Assembly (NCBI GenBank): GCA_973895155.1
Contig: OZ316898.1
Span: 10,292,001 to 10,356,000 of the forward strand
DNA: 64,000 nt
Source: Marsupella aquatica
Lineage: Eukaryota; Marchantiophyta
Direction of reading: 5' to 3'
The notes under the pieces were generated by a model. The model was not told the DNA's origin. It ran no database searches and worked only from the letters and a program-made list of their open reading frames with translations. Shown here one piece after another: positions 36,271 through 47,235 of this stretch. Every line of letters starts with the position of its first letter. Position 1 is the first letter of the stretch. The position numbers and the translations under genes are program-made.

Positions 36271-37731
36271 AGGTACTTTGTTCACCGGTAATTAGTATGA
36301 AATTAAATTTCGCTGAAAGTGACTTTAAGTCCAAAGAACCCTAATCTTTGTCCATTTTTCAGGATAGTTTCCCACTTTTGTTGAATTGCTAGTAAATATG
36401 TATAATCTTTAGTCCAAAGTAACTCCATTTCTTGTGTAGCTTTCAAAATCAATTTGCTCATTCTATTTTTCCACTCTCCAGACCACAATAATACTAATTC
36501 ATGTGCATGGAAAGAGTGTTAGCACAAAATTAGTGTGACTAGCAATAATTTGGGGGTAGACCCTGAAAATTGGCACTCTTGAGTTAGTGTTGGTTTAGGG
36601 TTTAGTGTACTTTTCATCTATGATAGCCCAATAACCATGTGTTTCTCAGAGTATGTCGAGCCCAGACAAATTTCAAGGCGACACAAGCAAGTTAAGGTCA
36701 GATAAAGAAATACAAGTGATGCACCAAATTTAGAGAAACAAATGCCAAACAGGCATTTCATGTGTCATTGCAGCCATGTTGTCATCATGGTCATGGGGTC
36801 TTTCCAGTGCCCGGGTTTGCACAATTGTCATTGCAGTATGTGGTTATATCAATGCTCGGATTTGCACAATTGTTGTTGTGTTTGTATTGTTGTTATGGCT
36901 ATGTGGAGGGAGGAAGTTTCTCCATGTCCCTCCTTTTCTCTCCCTTTCCTCTTGTTTTGCTCTGACTTGCTCCCTCCCTTGCTCCCCCCAACCTTTTCTT
37001 CCATCCAACATGATTGAAATAAGAGAAAAATAATTCAACCAAGAGGAAAAAAGGAAATTTAACTTCTCTATAGCAGAGAGCTAAAAATATATATAATATC
37101 AATGTATTTCTCATCTAGGCCAAAAACATCGCTAATACCAATGTACTTATACTCTGCTTATAAGCTCCTATAATGGTGAATATATCTTTTTAGATTTTGT
37201 CTTATTCAGATTTTCTGTCCAATGTTTTTATTTTAATGTGCCCTAACAAGGTGAATTATATGTATTAAGTTGATTTTGAATTAACTTTTGGATCTTTTTA
37301 AATTTTAGTGAACTTAAAGTATTTTGAATGTATTTGGCTTCTCTCATAAATGTTTAATCCTTCATTTTAAATCACTCTTTAATGAATTCTTTTTTTTCTC
37401 ATGAGAGTGGGAGAAATGAATTTGAACAATGTGCACATTTGGTATACTAAATTCCCCTTGTGGTTTTAATCAAGTTGATTGTCATCACTAGAAGCAAATG
37501 AAAATGTGTACTGTGTGTGCACAACTCTTTAGTACCTTGGTACTTTCTTGATTATAATATGTTTTTGTTTGCATGTGTACTTATGTTTTTGTGAGTTATG
37601 TCACTCACTCTTAATTAACAGACATTAATTTTTTAGTATATACTTTACATGTACCTAGCTACTTCTTTTATCATAAAATGAATTATATATCACTACAAGA
37701 CAAAAAGAGGCATGTTCCAGTATGAACATGC
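36271..37731. other. AT-rich spacer
   Basis: No gene or clear repeat is recognised. Short open frames around 36740-37030 have no family resemblance. Confidence 0.4.
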
Positions 37732-37739
37732 TATATATC

Positions 37740-38352
37740 CCCGGTTTGACCTTGCCCGTCAAACTGGCCGAAAATCATCGGCAAATCGGCAACCCGGCAC
37801 TCGGGTTCGGGAGCAGTCCGGGCCAGGACAAGTTCGGGAGACGTTCGGGCCGGGTCCGGGCCGGGTTCGGGCGAGGTTTGGGGGAGGTCGGGGGAGTTTG
37901 GGGGAGTTCGGGCGAGGGGGAGTTTGGGCCGGGTTCGGGGGAGTTCGGGCGAGGTTCCGGGGACCGGGAGTTCAGGGAGGGTGGGGTGAGTTCGGGCGAG
38001 GTTCGGGGGACCGGGAGTTCAGGGTAGGTCGGGGGAGTTCAGGGGAGGGTTGGGGGAGTTCGGGGGAGTTCGGGAAGGGTCCGGGTTTGGGTCCGGGGGA
38101 GTCCGGGACTCTAAACCCCGCCTCCTTCCCCCAGCCCCGACCCCAGACCCGGCCCCGACCGGCTGCCACCCCGAACTGGGGTCCGAGGGAGTCCGGGTTC
38201 GGGTCTGGGGGAGTCCGGGAAGGGTCCGGGTGAGTCCGGGTGAGTTCGGGAGAATATTGTGGAATATCCGTCAAATTGGTCATTTTTGAGCCATCATTTG
38301 ACAGTTTGACGTGCCCGGCAAGCCATCAACTTGCCCGTCAGGTTAAACCGGG
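37740..38352. mobile_element. hAT-like MITE, 613 bp, with perfect 8-bp target duplication
   Basis: The ends are CCCGGTTTGACC and, reverse-complemented, CCCGGTTTAACC (11 of 12 match). The element is flanked by a perfect 8-bp direct repeat, TATATATC, at 37732-37739 and 38353-38360. An 8-bp duplication with short terminal inverted repeats is the hAT signature. The interior (about 37800-38260) is a G-rich minisatellite of gagttcggg and gggggagttcggg words. No transposase frame exists, so it must be mobilised by an autonomous relative elsewhere. The perfect duplication indicates a younger insertion than the one at 34144. Confidence 0.85.
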
Positions 38353-38361
38353 TATATATCT

Positions 38362-38500
38362 AAGGGCCAAGGTTCGGCTTTGACAGAAAGAGGATATTGC
38401 CTAGTGCCTGAGTGTAACTTAATTGGATAACGTCCTACATGTTGCTGTATGACCCCTTGTTTGTGTCATGTTCTTGTACTTTTTTTTCAAGGACGATCGT
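38362..38500. repeat. Dispersed repeat, copy 2 (pair with 36128-36270)
   Basis: Starts aagggccaaggttcggct, comparable to the start of copy 1, and keeps aggatattgcc and ttaattggata in the same order. It abuts the right target duplication of the MITE. Confidence 0.6.
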
Positions 38501-39679
38501 GTTATCATGTATCCTGTTTTTACTTTCTTGTAAGCCAAACTAGTCCAAATTATTAACTTATTGTCAAAATTCCCAAGTCAGAGGAGCAAGGGCTGAGGCA
38601 ACCCAAATCTTGACCGTTATTCTTCTTCAAGAATGCATGCACTGAAATACACAAAGGGAACAAATCAAGAAGGGATGAAGTTTGTGGATTCATTTGGCAT
38701 AAGCAGTCAGACTAGACTAATAGAGATGGCATGCAATTGATCTAGGGACACTTGGAAACTCATATTTTGCCCAAGCTAACTTCCCCTGACCAAAATAAGT
38801 GGGGGAAATTAGAAGAACCATAATGCAATTTTGCTTGCACTCAGTAATTGAAACCCATGTTCAGGTGAGAGTGAAAAGGGGTACATACCCTGGTCCAGGG
38901 TGAAGGTACAGTTGGCGGGTCCCTGGAACAACATTAAATCTGCCTCGGTTCTCTCGCACAGCCTACTGGAAGAGCACCCTGCGTTTCCTATTTTTGGCAT
39001 CACCCTCTTCAGTTTTCAGGCCATGCTGCCCCTGCCCCCTCTCAAGTAGTGACTTTTCTTTTACTTTTACATTCACGTTTCCATTTACACAGACTTTCAA
39101 GTGACAGTCGTTGCCGTCACCGGGGGATCGGACTGACCCGTCACTTTTTGTTCTCATGTTTGCTGGTTAGTAATCGAGAGCAGATGACAAAGATTACTTT
39201 CTTTTGTGGTTTGCGATATGTGTACACAGACCACGTATGAGCGCTCAGATTAGGATTAAACTTTACGTTCAATTTTTTGCCTGTGTAAGCAAACAACAAA
39301 CTATTTGTGCAAATCGGGAACTGCGTACGCTGATTTGGCCTTTGCAAAGTGGGCAAAAAATATCGGGATTGGTCTCTCTTCTTTGTTTTTGCCTGTGCTG
39401 TGTAGTGACGAATCTTGAAGCATAGACAGACGCTTGCAACATTGGGCTGAAATTTTGAGTAAAATATGACAGTTTTGGACTCTCCAATGTACTGCCTCTC
39501 TATATCGTATTCAATCTGTATGACATCGCAGAGCTCACCGACTCCAGAATCTTCAATACAAGCCGCTTTGAATTGTTGTGTGAACTATGATCATTGTTGC
39601 CTGAAGATCAATCCTGGATGTTCAACGAGATTCTTTACATGACTTGATGCAGGGGAAATATGGTTAACTCTTGCCAGTC
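38501..39679. other. Spacer without genes
   Basis: Nothing recognised. Short overlapping open frames on both strands have no family resemblance. Confidence 0.4.
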
Positions 39680-40076
39680 TAACTCTGGAAACATGCATGC
39701 ATTCCTTCTGAATTGTTTGAATGTTTCTTTTGCTAGCACACAGGCAAAGGATTCAGCTGCGTTTTTCAAATGTGACAGCCTCTTTAAGTTAATTATTGAG
39801 AAGATTCCAAATTTTACAAGAGGGAATAATTGTTGAACGTAGATGTTAGGCACAATTACTAGCATGAATGCATTGGTTACCCATTTGGAAGGTGTGGAAT
39901 ACAACCATGAACTGAGGAAGAAGTTAGTGGCGGACTTTGCAAAGTGGGTCAAAATGTCAGCTATTGTCAAACTATTGCCTCCACGGAGTCCAAGAAATTT
40001 TAACAAACACTCCAAAAAACAGATGCAAGGGAAAATGGTACTACACAAGAGGGATAAGAACATTCAATTACGTTAA
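39680..40076 (+). pseudogene. Decayed open frame of unknown family
   Basis: In one frame, about 130 residues read through with two nearby stops (about 39833-39841) separating MHAFLLNCLNVSFASTQAKD...IIEKIPNFTRGNNC from MLGTITSMNALVTHLEGVEY...KKLVADFAKWVKM. The balanced amphipathic composition on both sides of the stops suggests former coding sequence. I do not recognise the family. The opposite strand is also open for 142 codons, which weakens the case. Confidence 0.25.
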
Positions 40077-40746
40077 GTAAAGTCTCTAATTTAGAGGGAG
40101 CCAGAGGGAGCAAGAGAGTGTAAGGTCATGGCCTGAAAACTAAAGATATGGGTGCAAAAAGGGGAAGACAGGGTGCTCCTTCCGGTAGGCTGTGGGGGAT
40201 TCCCGAGGTACAGTTAATGCTGTTCCATGGACTCGTCTAGTTGAATGGTTAGCATGGGAAAATTGTCCTTGTGTTTGCAAACCAATAGTGTGCCATGTCT
40301 TATAGTCAATTTAAGTGGCTGGCTGATAATTAAGTTAGTTTTGAAGCCAATACAATTTGCTTTTTTGGATAAACCCTGATCATTAGATTACTTTTGAGAA
40401 CAAGTCAGTAATTTTGACCATTGTGGGGGTTAGGATAGTTAAAAATGGTGTTCTGTATTGCTCTTGCATTGCGGGGTGGGTTTCCTGGTCTCCAACTATC
40501 CATCCCTGGGTTACAGTTGGTTCAAGATAAGTGAACTACAGTAGTTGGCCAGAACATTGGTCAGCCGTGGTACCTGGCTCCATCCAGTGGGAGTGGGAGC
40601 CAAAAAAGGAGTCAAAATGGGATTTTGGGTGCCGTTCAAACCACAGCTGGAAAGGGACCCTGACTCTAAAAGTAAGTCTCACAAAAAATATATTAATTTT
40701 TTTTAAGATATAGTAAAATGTATACATATGTTGATATATACAAGGC
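40077..40746. other. Spacer without genes
   Basis: Nothing recognised. Confidence 0.4.
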
Positions 40747-42062
40747 ATAACATTGGATACTCTTTCAAAATTTTGAAGCTCCTTAAAAATTACCATAAGC
40801 CTCACCAAGCAAATTTGTCACTTGTCCGGTGCAATTCATGTACTCAAGAGATATGTGAGTATGTGACTGAGCATCCAATTCATAGGCCTAGGCGGGCACC
40901 TGGGCATCTAGTGAGCAAATCTCATATTCTACCAATCGTTCTTGAAATATATGGAGATCGAACGGTCAGAAAAAAACTAGGAAACTTACATAAGGTAGAT
41001 TCTTAGCACAGGGTATGATTCAGGAAAATTTTAGAATTCCTGAAATTTTACCTTGGGCCTCACCAAGCTAATTTCTCACTTTGCTGGTGCATTCCATGGA
41101 TTAAAGAGATCTTAGAGGAGTTAAATGAGAATCCGGTTCAGAGGCCTGGATTGGCACTTGGGCACCAAGTGAAAGAATCGTAATTCTACCAATTGCTCCT
41201 TAAATCGTCAAAAATAAACTCTACACAACATACACAAGGTAGAACATTTGCTACTCAGGCCAAGCCAGGAAAACATTAAAAAAGATACCCTGGGCTCACT
41301 CAAACAGATTTTCACTTGTCTGGTGAGGCCGTATGTTTTAGGTACATCACAGTTCTACCAGGCTAGTCAGTTTGCCCATAGGTAGGCTTTTTGGTTTTGT
41401 TCAAGGGTTTCCCCTTATACTCAGAAATAACTCTAAGAAATTCACACAAGGTAATGTAGATTCTTGGCTCAAGGTTGCTACTCTGGCCAATTTAAAAATC
41501 CTGCACCTCAGGAAACAAATTTCCCACATTTGCGGTGCAATTAGTGCATTAAGGCTATCTGTGAGTATTTAATTGGGATTGTGGTTCATAGCTGGTTGCT
41601 ACTCTGGCCAATTTAAAAATCCTGCACCTCAGGAAACAAATTTCCCACATTTGCGGTGCAATTAGTGCATTAAGGCTATCTGTGAGTATTTAATTGGGAT
41701 TGTGGTTCATAGCTGGTTCTTTTTAGTGGCGAAAATCCTTCAAATTCCATCTCCCTAAAAAGCTTGCTACATTTTTGGCAAAAATTAGCTAGTATTTTCT
41801 GTCTCATTAAGTTTTTCACTTAAATCACAAGTCATTCTAACCAGAATCTAACAATCATCCTTAAATCTAGGGAGATCGGATGATCAAGAAAATAATTAAA
41901 TAAGAAATATTTTGAAGACACTAAACATTCGACACTCTGACTAGAAAGTAAAAACCTTAAAAAAATGCACCAGTTCACAGGCCTGGGTGGGCACTTGGGC
42001 ACCCAGCGAAAGATTCTTAAACTCTACCAATTGCTCTTTGAATCTACAGAGATCGAGTGGTC
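40747..42062. repeat. Degenerate tandem array, units of about 230-270 bp
   Basis: Recurring landmarks are a gcctcaccaagcnaattt-like word, cacttgtcnggtgcaatt, ggcctgggtgggcacttggg-like words, attctaccaattgctcttt and ggagatcgaacggtcagaaa. They appear at about 40798-40980, 41056-41200, 41288-41460 and 41970-42062 in the same order, so the block is an old tandem array. It also includes the dispersed repeat at 41739-41890 and a recent 121-bp duplication. Confidence 0.75.
41473..41714. repeat. Perfect tandem duplication, 121-bp unit
   Basis: 41473-41593 and 41594-41714 are identical base for base by eye, both beginning ggttgctactctggcc and ending ttcatagct. It is the youngest event inside the surrounding degenerate array, or an assembly artefact. 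Confidence 0.93.
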
Positions 42063-43181
42063 AGAAATGGGGCAGCCAGAGAAGAATCTTATGTAAGTCT
42101 GGTACTCGGACGACGTCACCGTGTGCAGCCTTGGGAATCTTGCAAATTGTCGTTAGCTCCCACTTTACCGTTTTGCCTGCCTACAGATTCGGTGGAATAC
42201 TGGAATGGTAGGATTGAGTACCGTACCGTAAATTCGAATGAATGCACTGTACCACCACCACAACAGCACAACTGGTAATCTGGTGGTAATCCTAAACGTG
42301 CGGGAGATGGTGTTGTGTGTGGTGTGGTGAGTGCTGCAATTCTGATCATACATTTTCTTTCTTTCGTAATCAATTCTGATCATACATTTTCTTTCGTTCG
42401 TAATCCTTTGCTCTATTTTTCTTGGGTGGGATTTCTGATGATTATGTGATACATTGGACGCATGTTTAGACTTTAGAGGGCATTATACTCCCCAAATGCT
42501 CTAACAAATACACAGGGAAATAAGATCACAAAGAGCAGTAAGATCCATAACACTTCTGGCAACTGGTCTTGGGGTTGTACTATTTTGATCCGTGATTAGC
42601 TTGGCTGGAGGATATCTAATTTTAGGCACAAAATTTCATTACGGGTCATGCTTTTTAATCCATGGTCCTTCAGTGTACATAGCTTTAACCCTCTCGGGTT
42701 CACCACCCTTGGGTTACATCGCATAACTCCCCTGGGGCCATGTGTTACCCTACACCTTTTTTCTGGTCTCTCCCTGTGCACCATTGTCTTGCCCCAAGGC
42801 AAAACAGGGACTTTGATAATTTCTACCGCAGGGAAAAGGAATCTGAGGTTTTCATAAACAAGTTGTCTAACTTTTTTCCTTGACTAGCTTGATTGCCCAG
42901 CTTTGCTCAGACCCATTGTTAGGGGGCGTCTCTAACCTGCTCTTTCCCTTGTTTTCTAGTCAGTTGCTCTGAGAAACTATAAGTCCATTAACCTGATCAA
43001 AACCCAACTATTGGGAAAAATCCAGAGACAGGTTTTAAATGCTCCCCTGGGTCAACTGGTGCCGATGATTCATAAAAGGTGTTGATGCATATAACACAGA
43101 GTGATTTTTGGTGTGGATGTTGGTGTGCTGACCACCCGAGTTGCTGACCATTTTGGAATTATGACAAATTCTTGGTTTATG
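42063..43181. other. Spacer without genes
   Basis: No gene recognised. At 42341-42400 a short stretch (ttctgatcatacattttctttc) is duplicated in tandem with a period of about 33 bases. Confidence 0.4.
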
Positions 43182-43521
43182 TGTTGAGCATAGACTACAA
43201 TCGCAACGACAAGTCCATGAACCATCCAACGCACAAGTATCTACATCGAGAAATACGTGGTTCACTTTCACATGAGGCTACGTCCAGGGAACACACAAGA
43301 GCTTTATTACACTCTTGACCGACCGGCCATACAAAGCATCCACAACACAAACTCTCCCTATCTCTCAACTGGCTCCATTATAACGAACCTGATTTCCTAC
43401 TATCCAAGCAAACACCGTTTGGGTACAGTGTGTGCATAGCATGACTAACCTAACCTAGTTTGCGACTAATGTCCTAACTGCGTTATAATTGTTACTATAG
43501 ACCTAAGAGTAAATCCTAACA
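43182..43521 (-). mobile_element. Solo copia LTR, 340 bp
   Basis: Read on the minus strand the segment starts TGTTAGGATTTACTC and ends CTATGCTCAACA, with TGTT/AACA inverted ends. It is flanked by ttatg (43177-43181) and ctatg (43522-43526), a 5-bp target duplication with one mismatch. It aligns along its length with the solo LTR at 55442-55747, and carries the copia LTR block with GGACGTAG and GAACCACGTA. No internal retroelement sequence adjoins it, so it is the product of LTR-LTR recombination. Confidence 0.85.
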
Positions 43522-45130
43522 CTATGACCTGGCCCACGACATTCAGGTCACAGAAATCTCAGGGAATGAGCTGGTTTAAGATGGCCAATTGTTGCCTTCC
43601 CCATTTGTTCCCAAACTTAGTTACACTCTAGAGTCGGTGTCTAGACAAGGTTCAGAGTGTAACTTTAGACCCTGAATTATTACTTAGATTAGCCCTTTCC
43701 GTAAAGTTCAGGACACTTTTCATGCAATTATAGCAAAAAAATTTGAAATAAAAAATTATCCATAACTCCTTAACTAGGCGTGACTTGGGTCTCTTTTAGT
43801 AAAGTTTGCACTAAAGGAACCAATCGAGCATGAAAACTTTACAGAACTGTTTTTCAAACAAAATTGATGCTATAAACTTTCTCAACTTCTTTCAAAAAAC
43901 CTTTAACATGCACCACTCAGAATTCACAGATAGGTCTATTGTGTAAATGATTCTTTTAATTTTTTTGCTAGCCTTTACAGTGACTTGTGCGTGTAGGATT
44001 ATTCTTAACAAGGAAAAGTATGGATTATTAATTTGGTAAATAATAGCTTCTATCTAGTGAAAATCTACTGGTTAAGTACATCAAATGTTGAGATTTGGGA
44101 AATGGTGGAACGTGGGCAGTCTCACAACAGTAGAGTTTATGTTAAAAAAAACATGTTACAGTACTCCTTGAGCCTAGCCCACACACTTGGCAGCCTAGCC
44201 CACACACTTCTATCACATGAATTCAACACTTCCCAATGGCCATGTTATAGGCCTGGCTGATAAAAGACCTAAACCAATACTCAAAAATCCTCTACACCAA
44301 TGAACTCCCCAGCAGGCCATGTTACAAGCTCTGGCCCTATCTGGGTGACTGGCAAAATGAGTGTATATTTGAGACCCCCATTTCTAGACTAAAACGAGCA
44401 AAATGGGTGTATATTTGAGACCCCTTATACTAGAGTAAAAAGCAATGGTGTAATTTTCGGCTCCCTGTGCTTCCATACTCCCATCTCCTGCCCCGGGGCA
44501 GAGAAAGGAATTCTGCATTCAAAAAGGAATTTTCATCATGCCCGCGGGCAGGTACGTGGGGGTACGAAACATAGAATAATGGGTCGACTGATTTCCGGGT
44601 TGGACAGGCACGTCCTACATTGACGGTCGAGATTCTGTCAGTGTGTTCAGTTTAGGAGATCTGACCCGTCAACTACTGCCCGCCGGGGGGAACTGATAGG
44701 CTTTTTGAACTACGAGTAGATAATGGGTGCCTTCATCATGGTGACTGACAGGAATCTTTTGTTTGGTTTCTTGACCCTTATTTTAGGGCCTTGAATTCAT
44801 GTGAGGTTCAGATTGCGTGTTGTGGAAAATGGTCTCTTAAATGCCTGTCAGACAAAGCGGGCCTAGTGGACGAAAATAGTTTTGCGCATTGTGCCATTCT
44901 GTTACAGATGAGCTTGACGGTTGTCTTTTGAAAGAAAAATTCACAGTTTTTATAATTTTTGTGATAATTCATATCCCTCCAGGTACACCTTTGATAAATA
45001 TCAGAAACAAAAACACCAATAAAGGGGGTGGAGAGAAAGGAAGAGGGAGAGTTCCCAAGAAGACCATTGAGGATTATATCATCATATAGCGGTAAGTCAC
45101 TTAGGGTAATAATAACATTTCACTTGGAGA
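43522..45130. other. Spacer without genes
   Basis: No gene recognised. A two-copy tandem word (aaaatgngtgtatatttgagacccc) with a period of about 50 bases lies at 44355-44430. Confidence 0.4.
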
Positions 45131-45208
45131 CCTATGGTTGCAGAATCAGATGGGACCCTATGGTTGCTGAATCAGATGGTACCCTATGGTTGCTGAATCA
45201 GATGGGAC
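45131..45208. repeat. Minisatellite, three 26-bp units
   Basis: Units at 45131-45156, 45157-45182 and 45183-45208, each cctatggttgcngaatcaga followed by tgggac or tggtac, differ at one or two positions. Confidence 0.95.
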
Positions 45209-47235
45209 CTTGAAATACATATGAACTGTGTGAGAGTTTCTGTTCTCATTTTTGTGTGGGTTAAGTAGAAATGTTGTGTTTGGATGTCCATTAAATATAT
45301 CTCTCTCATCGTTTGACTACATATTTTATAACCTTGTAGAGATCTTGCTCACATATTTAAGTAGGGAGTGTTTGCTGGCTGCAGAAGCTACTGTAGGGAG
45401 TTTCCTCTTTGTCAACCTGGCACTAAAATTAATTGTCAAATTCTCCATGAGCCAAGGGCAACTGTTAGACCAGAGGAGATTTTGGCTATTTTTTTTTCAG
45501 AAAATGTCATCAACTTCTATTTGTGTCATTGCTAGGCACCATTTGGAGAAAGGATTTGGACAATGTCACCATGTTACATTTGCCTCCTTACCAGGCACGA
45601 TTTGGAGGAAGGATTTGGTAAATATTCTTCGAGGAAAAGTTATGGAGACCTCCTGAGTCTAACAATTCAGCAAATTTTCTTGTATGTTCTTTTTGAGGAG
45701 TTGAACTAATCCTTCTCTTTTTCTTGGTAACGTGGAGAGCAAACTAGATGATCATTTGAGCATGATCTCTTTTGAGCAAGAGTACGGCAGATATCCTGTT
45801 TTATTACCTAGATTGAATCGTAGTCACAAATTTTCAGACAAACGTCTAATGTCACCTTTTAGATGAGGATCACTTTAGGAATGGGAATACACCGATTCTA
45901 CATGGTACTTCGCATGGCCCATTCAACCCGTGTCTGGGGTACTTTCTGTTTTTCTTTGAGACCAGGTAATAGTTTAAAATGGCTCCGATACATGAAAATT
46001 TTAGTGTAACGCAATTACCGAACCTGGAGATCGGTGCTCCCAAGTCTAAATTGAGCAACTTGAGGATGGCCAAACCCGGCGGAAACATCTGCCCGTCTTA
46101 AACCTATTAGGCACTTCTAGGTGTCCACCTCCCAGATTTATGGAGCTCATATATCTAAGAGCCCATTGCTACCATACCTGCTAAGTACAGTAAAATGAAA
46201 ACAATTTGGATGTTTCCCCTTATCTATAGCGCCGTCTCTGCACAACCTGGTGGTATCATACTGAAGAGAGCTACCAACCCTGAGAAAAGACGGCCAATAG
46301 ATCCTTGGACAGTAGACTCAGGAAGTGATGATAAAACGACAGACAAGATGGCAGGCAAACTTTACATGAAACAAAGGTGGCTCAGTCGCAAAGTAAATCC
46401 ATCACCTTACATGAATTGTAGTAGCAGTTCACATGGGGCGCTTCCCCAGACCATCTGCACCGTTCAGAATGCTAACAGTCTATGAACACGGGAACACAAT
46501 GAAAGGCCCATATAGTTATAACGGCTCTACAACTCTGGTGTAAAATACACATTTACAGACGAGCCTTCTACCCACGACCCCAACAGCACTACACATTTGA
46601 TTGGACCGTCTTATTCAACCTAGCACTAACAAGATGGTCGCCATGACCTCATCGCTCGGACAATTGGAGTCCCAGTGCCGCCTTGCAAGCATGTGAAGGC
46701 ATTCATTACAGCTTAAAACAGAAGATGGTCACCACACCAGTGAGGACTCCAGCTTCTTGGCACGCATCACACTCCATTTGCTCGCCTCATATCATACTTT
46801 CTTGGGTTCTATCAATATGCACATGTACTTTATCTGCAACACGGGCGTTGGGCATGACAAATAGATCCCTCTTTAAGTGACATCACTACATCGCCATCTC
46901 CTTGACCTAGTCCTACGAAGGAAACATCATGGCAGCAATGACCAGCATTTCATCACAACCCTCCTGGCCAACACAAAATCCACTTTTATGGCCACTTCAT
47001 TGATACAACACAACCTTCCAAAACTAGCACATTTGTTTCCCCTAATCGAGGGAGGGAAACGAAGATGCTACCTACATTCAAGAATACCTAATAGCTCTAG
47101 AGCCATGAGAAATCGAACTGTTACATGTTGAAAGGTTGAGGGAAGAATACGTGATGTGTCCATATTTCAACTATTGCATTCCGCCAGCACTTCTGAGGAC
47201 AAAGCCCCCCAACAAGGGAGGACAATCTAGGAAAG
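45209..47235. other. Spacer including the probable 3' UTR of the PP5 gene
   Basis: No gene is recognised. A 60-base tandem duplication (gcacnatttggagnaaggat at about 45537 and 45597) lies within an open frame lacking an ATG. The portion near 47235 and below should be the 3' UTR of the minus-strand phosphatase gene. Confidence 0.4.

Noticed and set aside
37712-38289. Gly/Arg/Pro-rich open frames of 80-170 codons
   Set aside because: Same cause: the repetitive G-rich interior of the MITE at 37740-38352.
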